From assembly GCA_013297585.1 (NCBI GenBank), contig JAAFHG010000044.1:1-14946 (forward strand): a stretch of 14,946 nucleotides of DNA, written 5' to 3'. The position numbers were made by a program, and so were the translations under genes. The notes beneath the pieces are model-generated. The model ran no database searches and was not told the DNA's origin. It saw nothing but the letters and a program-made list of their open reading frames with translations. This DNA comes from Chitinophagales bacterium. Lineage in GTDB: Bacteria > Bacteroidota > Bacteroidia > Chitinophagales > Chitinophagaceae. Shown here in pieces: positions 1 to 6,429 of this stretch; within the stretch, counting starts at the first letter, position 1, and the number at the start of each line of letters is the position of its first letter.

Positions 1-1246
1 GCGGCGTGCCCTCTGTTACAGGCAATAGTTCCACTTTCGGTGCTTCTCTTTGTTCGCCAGCTAATGGCACAGGGTCTTTAGCCATATAATACATGTCAAA
101 CAAAATGGCTTCGCCAGCAATGTCTTTCATGTTAATGTTATCGCAATAAATATTCTCAACTACGCCACCTCTACCTCTTGTGGTTTTAAAGCGTAAGCCA
201 ATATCTGTACCTATAAATGTGCAGTTAGTAACGTTGATGTTTCTTGCTCCACCGCTCATTTCGCTACCTATTACAAAGCCACCATGTGCATGGTATACCA
301 CACAATTTCGCACCGTTACATTTTCGGTAGGCATACCACGTTTACGACCTTCTTCATCTTTACCACTTTTTATACAAATGCCATCATCCCCTACATCAAA
401 CGTGCTATTTTCAAGCAACACGTTTTTGCAGCTTTCGATATCTATACCATCACCATTTTGCGCATACCAAGGATTTTTGGCGTAAATATTTCTCACGGTT
501 AGGTTTTCGCACATTAGAGGATGCAAATTCCAAGCAGGTGAGTTTTGAAAAGTCACACCATCTAGCAATACATTTTTACACTTGGTAAATACCAATAAAT
601 TAGGGCGCAAGAAGTCTTTAATCTCTTCAAAATCTTTAGCTTTTTTAGTACCTTTTAGTACACCAGCTTCTTTAGTAGCAGAACCCTTAAAAGACGATAC
701 AGAAGGATACCATATTTTATTATCGTCTGACAAAATACCACCACTAGCCAACAGCTTTTTCCATTGTGTTTCTGTTAGCTTATCTTTTTTTACAGCACGC
801 CATGCATCACCATTGCCATCTATTACACCTGTGCCTGTAATAGCAATGTTAGTAGCGCCTACAGCAGATATAGGCGATTGATTTCTTGCAGCAGCTACGC
901 CTTCCCAAAAGGTTTCTTGCAAAGCGTATTGCGTTTTATCGGCAGTAAATTGTAGCAACGCATTTTTACTTAAATGCAAGTTCACATTGCTTTGCAGCAC
1001 CACTGGGCCAGTGAGCCAAAAGCCATTAGGCACCAATACCACACCACCACCATTTTTACTACAAGCGCTCACTGCATCGTTAATGGCTTTTGTATTTAAA
1101 AACAAGCCATCTGCTTTAGCGCCAAACTTTACAATATTAAAAGTGTCTTTCTTAAACTTAGGCACAGGTACAGGCAGCAATTTTGCTTGCGCCATTACAC
1201 CAGAAACCGCAACCAACGAGACAAATACCAGCAAATACCTTTTCAT
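1..1246 (-). CDS. GH28 polygalacturonase, C-terminus cut by window edge
   Basis: This is a glycoside hydrolase family 28 enzyme that hydrolyses alpha-1,4-galacturonan (de-esterified homogalacturonan), probably in the periplasm. I translated it by hand from the ATG at 1246; 415 codons stay open to the left edge. Residues 1-19 are a signal peptide (VMA|Q). The parallel beta-helix carries the four GH28 signatures: NGDGID (N264, D266), GDDGICIKSG (D287, D288), HGGFVIGSE (H321) and RFKTTRG (R352, K354). These match the family NxD, DD, GHG and RxK motifs, so all catalytic residues are present. Family members of this type usually run about 450-550 residues, so roughly the last 50-130 are missing, and a C-terminal sorting domain cannot be excluded. 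The gene lies 99 bp downstream of a pectinesterase, with a LacI-type operator in the gap. Whether it acts endo or exo cannot be read from the sequence. Confidence 0.95.
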   Translation of the reverse strand, partial: MKRYLLVFVSLVAVSGVMAQAKLLPVPVPKFKKDTFNIVKFGAKADGLFLNTKAINDAVSACSKNGGGVVLVPNGFWLTGPVVLQSNVNLHLSKNALLQFTADKTQYALQETFWEGVAAARNQSPISAVGATNIAITGTGVIDGNGDAWRAVKKDKLTETQWKKLLASGGILSDDNKIWYPSVSSFKGSATKEAGVLKGTKKAKDFEEIKDFLRPNLLVFTKCKNVLLDGVTFQNSPAWNLHPLMCENLTVRNIYAKNPWYAQNGDGIDIESCKNVLLENSTFDVGDDGICIKSGKDEEGRKRGMPTENVTVRNCVVYHAHGGFVIGSEMSGGARNINVTNCTFIGTDIGLRFKTTRGRGGVVENIYCDNINMKDIAGEAILFDMYYMAKDPVPLAGEQREAPKVELLPVTEGTP

Positions 1247-1267
1247 GAAGCTATAATCGTTTAAACG

Positions 1268-1275
1268 TAAAATTA
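1268..1275 (-). promoter_or_regulatory. Possible -7 promoter box of the GH28 gene
   Basis: Read on the minus strand this is TAATTTTA, one base from the Bacteroidota -7 consensus TAnnTTTG. It lies 22 bp upstream of the GH28 start, with the operator at 1329-1345 further upstream. No convincing TTTG -33 box is seen, so support is weak. Confidence 0.25.
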
Positions 1276-1328
1276 GACGACAATGCTAAACACTAAACGC
1301 CTTTACAAGCCCAATAGGACTATTTATT

Positions 1329-1345
1329 TACGCAAACGATGCCAA
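1329..1345. promoter_or_regulatory. LacI-family operator, copy 1 (upstream of GH28)
   Basis: The plus strand reads TACGCAAACGATGCCAA, centred on CG at 1337-1338. An identical 17-mer occurs at 6352-6368. Its left half ACGCAAAC equals the half-site of the E. coli PurR operator (a LacI-family protein), and a central CG is typical of LacI-family sites. It is centred about 91 bp upstream of the GH28 start and abuts the stop codon of the preceding pectinesterase gene. A LacI-family gene in the same locus makes it the natural binder; that assignment is inference. The position upstream of the likely promoter would suit activation or distal repression. Confidence 0.65.
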
Positions 1346-2380
1346 TTAGTTATAAGCAGGTAACCACATGACAGTGCCTTTAAAAATGTTTTGTATGTTG
1401 TAATATTTCGCCGCCTTTTTACTCAATTGCTTACTCCATTTCACCCTATTTTCAGCGTTAGCGCCCTCACCTGTAGAATTATATTCTGCAAAAAGTGTCG
1501 TCTTTTCATTTTCAGGGTTGCGCCAGTTATCCCAACCTTCTTTTAAAATGTGATTACCCATTTCAGTATTAATAAACACCACTTTGGCATTTGGCCGCCA
1601 AGGCCTACCGAGATACACTTTTTTAGCTGCTGTATCAGCAATCAGTTTACAATCAAAAAACACAAAGCCAAATTGATGATTAGGCCTTGTAGAGGCTGCT
1701 GTAATAAATGAATTGGTCAAGCTTTTAATGGTGCAGCTTTGAAACACACAAGTTGCCTCACCAAAAATAAAATCGGTCGTACCTTCTATATAGCAATTTT
1801 TGTAGTACTGACGGCTATTTTCAGTAGCTGCATACAACGTATCTTGATTACCAAGCAACTTACAATCCTTTATCATAAATCTATCGCCCTCTACATGCAA
1901 TGCCACAGCCTGCCCTATTCTGCCAGCAGTATTTTGTATGGTTAAATTTTCAATAGCAATATCATTACCTTGTACAAGCACCGTGTACGATGTATAAGTG
2001 CTAAATTTGGTAGCACCAGTATTATCTTTTGTTAGTAATGGCTTTTGCGAATAATCGTTGCCAGTAATAATCGTACTGTCTTTATCCTCACCAATCAGCG
2101 AAATATTCGTTTTCCAACTTGGTATCACCAATTTCTCTTTGTACACCCCTTTTTTAATGTAAATGTTTACTTGCACTTGCGACAAATCTCTCACACTATT
2201 TACCGCTTCTTGAATGGTTTTAAAATCGCCGCTACCATCAAGTGCCACTTTAAACTGCGTTGGGTATGGTGGCCCCGGTGGATTGTATTGTGCCACTACA
2301 ATTTGCCCTAGCAACAATATCATCGTTAATAATGCTGTTGCTTTTTTTATGTAACCAGCAGTAGTAATGCTTTTCAGCAT
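1346..2380 (-). CDS. Pectinesterase (CE8), single-domain, probably periplasmic
   Basis: This carbohydrate esterase family 8 enzyme removes methyl esters from homogalacturonan, giving pectate and methanol. Numbered from the ATG at 2380 (344 aa), the beta-helix shows GSGDFKTIQEA near the start, GQAVAL (Q157), QDT (D180, acid/base), DFIFG (D203, nucleophile) and LGRPW (R259, W261), which is the complete CE8 set. The reading frame extends to an earlier ATG at 2422. I prefer 2380 because it gives an ordinary signal peptide (basic start, hydrophobic core, VVA|Q), whereas the longer form adds 14 residues including acidic ones. The AT-rich sequence before 2422 leaves the choice open. There is no lipobox and no T9SS tail, unlike the second CE8 in the locus, so it probably acts on imported oligosaccharides. 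GH28 lies downstream and GH43 upstream. Confidence 0.93.
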   Translation of the reverse strand: MLKSITTAGYIKKATALLTMILLLGQIVVAQYNPPGPPYPTQFKVALDGSGDFKTIQEAVNSVRDLSQVQVNIYIKKGVYKEKLVIPSWKTNISLIGEDKDSTIITGNDYSQKPLLTKDNTGATKFSTYTSYTVLVQGNDIAIENLTIQNTAGRIGQAVALHVEGDRFMIKDCKLLGNQDTLYAATENSRQYYKNCYIEGTTDFIFGEATCVFQSCTIKSLTNSFITAASTRPNHQFGFVFFDCKLIADTAAKKVYLGRPWRPNAKVVFINTEMGNHILKEGWDNWRNPENEKTTLFAEYNSTGEGANAENRVKWSKQLSKKAAKYYNIQNIFKGTVMWLPAYN

Positions 2381-2514
2381 CGTTGCGTCGCACGCTGGAG
2401 CGTTTAGTTCTTTATTCATCATGGGTTCAAGTTCTTAATTTTCGTTTCACTTATTAGTTATCGCAAAGAATAGGAACACGGATGCAATGGGTTTTCCCTG
2501 ATTTTTACCAGAAC

Positions 2515-2532
2515 TAACAAAACGTTTATTGC
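2515..2532. promoter_or_regulatory. Possible diverged LacI-type operator upstream of CE8
   Basis: A CG-centred palindromic core (AAACGTTT at 2520-2527) has partly symmetric flanks and lies about 100 bp upstream of the 2422 start (143 bp from 2380). The core symmetry matches LacI/PurR-type operators, but it does not share the outer bases of the copies at 1329 and 6352. It is a weaker candidate, supported mainly by symmetry and by being the only such core in this 189-231 bp gap. No terminator-like hairpin was found after the GH43 gene here. Confidence 0.3.
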
Positions 2533-2611
2533 TTCTCTGTTGTGGTAGATGTTATCATATTTTATCCGCTCAATCAGCGTCATTTGCGTTCGAATTTTCA
2601 CCTTTCATTTC

Positions 2612-4240
2612 TTACTTTAATGGTGTTACTCTAAACCAATCAAAATCGGTAAAACCAGAGTCGTTAATTTGTGTTTGTCGGGTACAGAAAATACCAACTT
2701 TTGCGCCAATCCATCGGCCTACTTCTGCGGTAAATACGTCACCCACTTTTGTAAAGTTTGTACCATCGAAACTATAAGCAAACTGACACAAAGCACCTTT
2801 ACTAACGCTCACCCTACAGTACACAGTAGCAGATGGCGCTTTCATGATGTCGGTTTCTTTTTCAGCCTTGCCTTTATCTGCATCTTTACACAAAGTGTAC
2901 ACTAAATAAATACCATCTTTCTTGCTTTTAAGACCAATACTTGCGTAACTAAAGCCCATTACAGTTAAGCCAGTTTTTTCATTTTCTAGCTTTGTATTTG
3001 GTGTAAATGTTAGCTTGGTAGTCACCATAAATTCTTCGGCAGGAAACTTTTGTAGCAGCACATTAGGTGCGCCCCAAATGTTAGCAATGCTATCAGTTTT
3101 ATCAGAGAATAATCGCAGCGAGCCATTGCTAGTATTGGTAAAAGCCCAAGTAGCTTTTGGGTTGGCCATCCATTGCCATTGCAAGCCCAAAGTGTTGCTG
3201 TTAAATTCATCGCTATCAGCAGGTGTAGCTATTAGATAGGTCTTGCCAACATTTGGCTTTTTGTACACCAATACTGGTTCACCAGTGCCATCACCATCTT
3301 TATCTATACCCATTACAGGCCAGTTATTTACCCACTTCATTGGTTGCAAATGCAGTATGCGGCCGTAGGCATCTTTATCTTGAAAATGTAAAAACCAATC
3401 TTCGCCAGTTTGTGTAGTAACCCATGCACCTTGGTGTGGGCCATTAGTAGTAGATGTACCTTGTGCCAATACAACTTTACGCTCGTAAGGGCCATAAATA
3501 TTTTTAGAACGTAACGCCAATTGCCAACCTGTAGCCACGCCACCAGATGGGGCAAAAATATAGTAGTAACCATTGCGTTTATAAAACTTAGGACCTTCCA
3601 GAGTTGGGTCTTGGTCATGACCATCAAACACTAGTTTGCCATCGTCAATTACCTTAGTACCATCATCACTTAAACGCTTTACTACCAGTATGCTTTTAAT
3701 ACCAGCACGGCTACCTGCATACGCATGAACCAAATAAGTTTTACCATCATCATCCCATAAAGGGCAAGGGTCTATTAACCCTTTACCAGCTTCAACCATA
3801 ACTGGTGAAGACCAAGGACCAGCTGGATTTTTAGCTTTTACTACATAAATACCAAAGTCAGGATCGGGATAATAAATATAAAACTCACCTTTTTGAAAAC
3901 GAATGCTTGGCGCCCACACACCACCACCATGTTGCGGTTTAGAAAATACATTGTACGGTGGCTGCTTTAATAAAGCATGACCAATAATTGTCCAGTTTAC
4001 CAAATCTTTAGAATGCAATATTGGCAAGCCTGGTATATCTTCAAAAGACGAAGCTACTAGGTAGAAATCATCACCTACACGTATGGCATCGGGATCTGAA
4101 TAATCGGCATGAATAATGGGATTTTTGTAAGTGCCATTACCATTGTCAGCCACCCACACTTTAGATACAGAATTGGATTGTGCCATTACTTGAACACTAG
4201 TAGCAAGTATGGTTAATAGCAGAAAAAACTGTTTATACAT
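2612..4240 (-). CDS. GH43 glycosidase with C-terminal beta-sandwich domain
   Basis: A family 43 glycoside hydrolase, most likely an exo-acting alpha-L-arabinofuranosidase or beta-xylosidase that trims side chains of pectin fragments. Residues 1-20 form a signal peptide (VMA|Q) with no lipobox, so a periplasmic location is likely. The five-bladed propeller spans about 38-330: SDPDAIRVGDDFY holds the catalytic base D49, LIDPCPLW the pKa-modulating D157, and DPTLEGPKFY the acid E215. HGGGVWAPS (104-112) and NGPHQGAW (around H269) are further active-site segments. Residues about 343-540 form a second domain of the concanavalin-like type found at the C-terminus of many GH43 enzymes (DEFNS at its start, DFDWFRV at its end). 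The 542-residue length suits this two-domain form. Its start lies 72 bp after the esterase gene, with a possible own promoter in the gap. Substrate specificity cannot be fixed from sequence alone. Confidence 0.92.
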   Translation of the reverse strand: MYKQFFLLLTILATSVQVMAQSNSVSKVWVADNGNGTYKNPIIHADYSDPDAIRVGDDFYLVASSFEDIPGLPILHSKDLVNWTIIGHALLKQPPYNVFSKPQHGGGVWAPSIRFQKGEFYIYYPDPDFGIYVVKAKNPAGPWSSPVMVEAGKGLIDPCPLWDDDGKTYLVHAYAGSRAGIKSILVVKRLSDDGTKVIDDGKLVFDGHDQDPTLEGPKFYKRNGYYYIFAPSGGVATGWQLALRSKNIYGPYERKVVLAQGTSTTNGPHQGAWVTTQTGEDWFLHFQDKDAYGRILHLQPMKWVNNWPVMGIDKDGDGTGEPVLVYKKPNVGKTYLIATPADSDEFNSNTLGLQWQWMANPKATWAFTNTSNGSLRLFSDKTDSIANIWGAPNVLLQKFPAEEFMVTTKLTFTPNTKLENEKTGLTVMGFSYASIGLKSKKDGIYLVYTLCKDADKGKAEKETDIMKAPSATVYCRVSVSKGALCQFAYSFDGTNFTKVGDVFTAEVGRWIGAKVGIFCTRQTQINDSGFTDFDWFRVTPLK

Positions 4241-4276
4241 GTTCTATTGACATTTATTAATTAGGTATCCAATTAC

Positions 4277-4284
4277 CAAATATA
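4277..4284 (-). promoter_or_regulatory. Candidate -7 promoter box upstream of GH43
   Basis: On the minus strand this reads TATATTTG, an exact match to the Bacteroidota -7 consensus TAnnTTTG, 36 bp upstream of the GH43 start. A TTTG that could act as the -33 box lies at 4309-4312, but the 24-base spacing is longer than the usual 19-21. GH43 may therefore be transcribed on its own as well as by read-through from the esterase gene. Confidence 0.35.
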
Positions 4285-4312
4285 TTCTGAAATGTGTAGT
4301 TGCGAATACAAA

Positions 4313-5077
4313 CTATTTTGCTTTAGGAACAACAACTCTTTCGACCAGTGCAATGTGTTGGCGTTTCATTTCTGCAAGTACTAACTGCGCCATTTGCCTA
4401 GCGCCAAACTCGTTAAAATGTGTATCATCCTTAATACCATTGGGGTAGTTAGGATGTTCACCCGGCTGCAAATGATTGAAAAATAATTTAGAATGCTCAT
4501 TACCCAAATCTTGAACAAGCTTTCTGCTCATTTCATCCAAATCAATCATTGGCACTTCTTGTTCCTTAGCTACTTCTCTTACAATAGCAGAGTAAACAGT
4601 ATGCGTTTGTTTAATAGTACCATTCGCATCAAAATAACGCCTAGTAACTGGTGTAATTAGTATTGGTATAACTTGCTTTGCATTGGCAGCTGTAACGAAA
4701 CGTATTAGATTTGCACGATAGTCTTCTGGGCTTGTATAGCGGTCTTTATACTTCTCTTCTTTAGCTTCATCATTATGCCCAAATTGAATAAATAAATAAT
4801 CACCAGCTTGCATACTATCGCTTACTGCTTGCCAGCGATTTTCACTAATAAAAGTGCGAGTGCTTCTACCACCTTTTGCCCTATTATCAACTACTACAGA
4901 CGAATCGAAAAAAATTGCAAATGGCATGCCCCATCCTGTCAATGGTGCTCTTGAAGCTTCATAATAACACATCGTACTATCGCCCATCATCCATACCTTA
5001 ATTTTCTTTTTAGTTGGTAACTCAAAAGCCATTGTAGCCACCATGCAAATAAAAAATAGCTTGTAGCGTAACATCAA
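4313..5077 (-). CDS. SGNH/GDSL esterase, rhamnogalacturonan acetylesterase-like (CE12)
   Basis: An SGNH-fold hydrolase resembling rhamnogalacturonan acetylesterases (CE12; related to Bacillus RhgT/YesT), which remove O-acetyl groups from pectin backbones. The four blocks are visible: GDST with nucleophile S34, AKGGRS with the oxyanion glycine (G69/G70), GHND with N102, and DDTHF with D217 and H220 in the DxxH arrangement. At 254 residues it is a bare single domain of normal length. An N-terminal hydrophobic stretch (about 5-17) acts as signal peptide, probably cleaved after MATMA. It is the only signal-peptidase-I substrate in the cluster without glutamine after the cleavage site, and no lipobox is seen. 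Two adjacent ATGs (5077, 5074) could serve as start. Its neighbours, a palindrome upstream and GH43 downstream, fit removal of acetyl groups before glycosidase attack. Acetyl-homogalacturonan or acetyl-xylan remain possible substrates. Confidence 0.88.
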   Translation of the reverse strand: MMLRYKLFFICMVATMAFELPTKKKIKVWMMGDSTMCYYEASRAPLTGWGMPFAIFFDSSVVVDNRAKGGRSTRTFISENRWQAVSDSMQAGDYLFIQFGHNDEAKEEKYKDRYTSPEDYRANLIRFVTAANAKQVIPILITPVTRRYFDANGTIKQTHTVYSAIVREVAKEQEVPMIDLDEMSRKLVQDLGNEHSKLFFNHLQPGEHPNYPNGIKDDTHFNEFGARQMAQLVLAEMKRQHIALVERVVVPKAK

Positions 5078-5109
5078 TTTATCTGTTTAATTTAACTGTA
5101 TTGATAACA

Positions 5110-5145
5110 ACGAAGAAGCGAATGCCATGGCATTCGCTTCTTCGT
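5110..5145. repeat. Perfect 36-bp palindrome, possible bidirectional terminator
   Basis: Both halves are exact reverse complements over 18 bases each, centred on CCATGG (5125-5130). As RNA it would form a stem of about 16 bp with a four-base loop. It begins 21 bp after the stop codon of the T9SS protein gene and ends 32 bp before the esterase start. No clear T-run follows on either strand, so it is not a textbook intrinsic terminator. It could end transcription, protect a 3' end, or be a dyad for a DNA-binding protein. Confidence 0.6.
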
Positions 5146-5166
5146 AATATTTGTATGCGCAAAGCA

Positions 5167-6279
5167 TTATTGTACGCTAATTATTTTATTAATTTTAGTA
5201 ACGCTATTAATTAAAGATAATCTGTATAACCCAGCATTAATACTTACAGGTAATTGTAAACTCAATGATGAAGTACCGCCATCAAATTGAATGGCTTTAG
5301 ATAGAATTGCTTGACCTAAATTATTGTACACTTCAATATTGTAATTACCCTTGCTCAAGTTAGATAATTGAACATTTACTTGCTTATTAGTAATAGGGTT
5401 AGGGTACACTGTTACAGCAGCTGTTTTAGTATCAGCAACAGTGAACACAACAGCACTATAAGCGAAAGAACCATCTTTATCAACTGCTTTAATACGGTAG
5501 TAACTACTTGCATTAGTTGTTGCAGCATCTATAAACGAGTATTTACCAGCATTCGTAGCGTCAATACTACCAATTGCAGTAAAATTAGTACCATCTATTG
5601 AGCGCTCCACAACGTAGTTAGCAGCATTAATTTCAGCTTCAATATTCCAAATTATTTTGGCTAATCCATTGGTTTTACTTGAAGAGACATTAGTGAATTT
5701 TACTGGAAGAATTTGTGAAAAACTGGTAATCCACAAACTATCAATATCAGTATCTGTACCAGGCCTTGCAATAATTTTAAGTCTTCTTGCTGTAGCAGAG
5801 TTAATCATAACTGTAGTATCAATACAAATTCCAGTACCAGCCGTTGATGGCGTAGTAGCCACAAGTGTCCAGTTGGTGGTGGTTGCAAGTGTATCTGTAG
5901 TTACATAAATTGAATGAGATCTTGAAGCTCTTGCTCGCAAAAAGTGAAATTCTTTAATTCCAAAATTAACTACAGGTGTAACTAAATAACCAGAATCGGT
6001 AACACCAGATATGTTTTTATACCTAACATGGTTATTGCCAGCTGGGCAGCCTGTACCTGTGGTGCGGTACACATTAAACCCATACCAAACACCAGAATTG
6101 CCATTAAAGTAACTACCACCATTTGCTGTTGGTGAAGTAGTAATTAAATCGCAGGCGGTGCCTATAACAGGTGATGGCTCAAAACCTTCCCGCCAATATT
6201 CTTGATTTTGGGCTTTTAGTGTAGATAGACTTAAACAAATCGTCAGGGATACAAACAGGCATAGTAAACTTTTTTTCAT
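5167..6279 (-). CDS. T9SS-exported protein of unknown function
   Basis: I do not recognise a catalytic family. The 370-residue protein has a signal peptide (1-23, LKA|Q), then about 165 residues rich in beta-strands, Thr, Ser and aromatics (28-190, starting YWREGFEPS), with cysteines at 43, 78 and 152. Residues 191-290 form a fibronectin-like linker (LPVKF, VVERSIDG, YYRIKAVDKDG). Residues 290-370 are a T9SS type A sorting domain: YPNP at 292-295, LGQAILSK, and a final GLYRLSLINS-type strand. It should therefore be carried across the outer membrane and anchored or released. The linker and tail are clearly homologous to the end of the neighbouring large pectinesterase. A LacI-type operator and the clearest promoter of the window precede it, so it is regulated with the pectin genes. 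A carbohydrate-binding or adhesive role is plausible inference; a new enzyme family is possible. Confidence 0.85.
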   Translation of the reverse strand: MKKSLLCLFVSLTICLSLSTLKAQNQEYWREGFEPSPVIGTACDLITTSPTANGGSYFNGNSGVWYGFNVYRTTGTGCPAGNNHVRYKNISGVTDSGYLVTPVVNFGIKEFHFLRARASRSHSIYVTTDTLATTTNWTLVATTPSTAGTGICIDTTVMINSATARRLKIIARPGTDTDIDSLWITSFSQILPVKFTNVSSSKTNGLAKIIWNIEAEINAANYVVERSIDGTNFTAIGSIDATNAGKYSFIDAATTNASSYYRIKAVDKDGSFAYSAVVFTVADTKTAAVTVYPNPITNKQVNVQLSNLSKGNYNIEVYNNLGQAILSKAIQFDGGTSSLSLQLPVSINAGLYRLSLINSVTKINKIISVQ

Positions 6280-6304
6280 AATAGCGTTTTTTTGTTAGAT
6301 AAAG

Positions 6305-6336
6305 CAAATTAAAATTGTCTAACCATTTTTAGCCAA
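6305..6336 (-). promoter_or_regulatory. Candidate promoter of the T9SS protein gene
   Basis: On the minus strand a TTGG element (6333-6336) is followed after 20 bases by TTAATTTG (6305-6312). The pair fits the Bacteroidota promoter form (TTTG or TTG at -33, TAnnTTTG at -7) with one mismatch in the -7 box. It lies 26 bp upstream of the start codon. The LacI-type operator at 6352-6368 begins 16 bp further upstream, at about -60 relative to the expected start of transcription. Confidence 0.4.
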
Positions 6337-6351
6337 TAAACCCAATGAACC

Positions 6352-6368
6352 TACGCAAACGATGCCAA
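6352..6368. promoter_or_regulatory. LacI-family operator, copy 2 (upstream of T9SS protein)
   Basis: Identical over all 17 bases to the site at 1329-1345, centred on CG at 6360-6361, about 81 bp upstream of the T9SS protein start. It lies between the -33 element of that gene and the terminator of the large pectinesterase. Two exact 17-base copies at similar distances (81 and 91 bp) from two start codons, with little similarity around them, argue for a binding site over chance. Confidence 0.65.
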
Positions 6369-6379
6369 AAATTATAAAC

Positions 6380-6412
6380 AAAAATGCTATACCTCTTAAG
6401 TATAGCATTTTT
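6380..6412 (-). terminator. Intrinsic terminator of the large pectinesterase gene
   Basis: A perfect 13-bp stem (6380-6392 against 6400-6412) closes a seven-base loop. On the minus strand the descending arm ends in five Ts. It begins 17 bp after the pectinesterase stop codon, so that gene is separated from the T9SS gene and its operator-promoter region. The stem is A/T-rich, and the As on the other side would allow function on the plus strand too. Confidence 0.75.
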
Positions 6413-6429
6413 ATAAGTAGCTAAATAAT

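Noticed and set aside
180..1256. Several plus-strand open frames of about 70-100 codons
   Set aside because: They lie antisense to the GH28 gene, whose minus-strand frame is open throughout and contains all family motifs. Their translations show no recognisable domain.
2381..2422. 14-residue N-terminal extension of the smaller pectinesterase
   Set aside because: It contains acidic residues and lengthens the n-region of the signal peptide unusually. Kept as an alternative, not chosen.
4313..5077. Lipoprotein reading of the CE12-like esterase (cysteine at residue 11)
   Set aside because: The cysteine is preceded by FFI, which does not fit a lipobox, and it lies inside the hydrophobic core.
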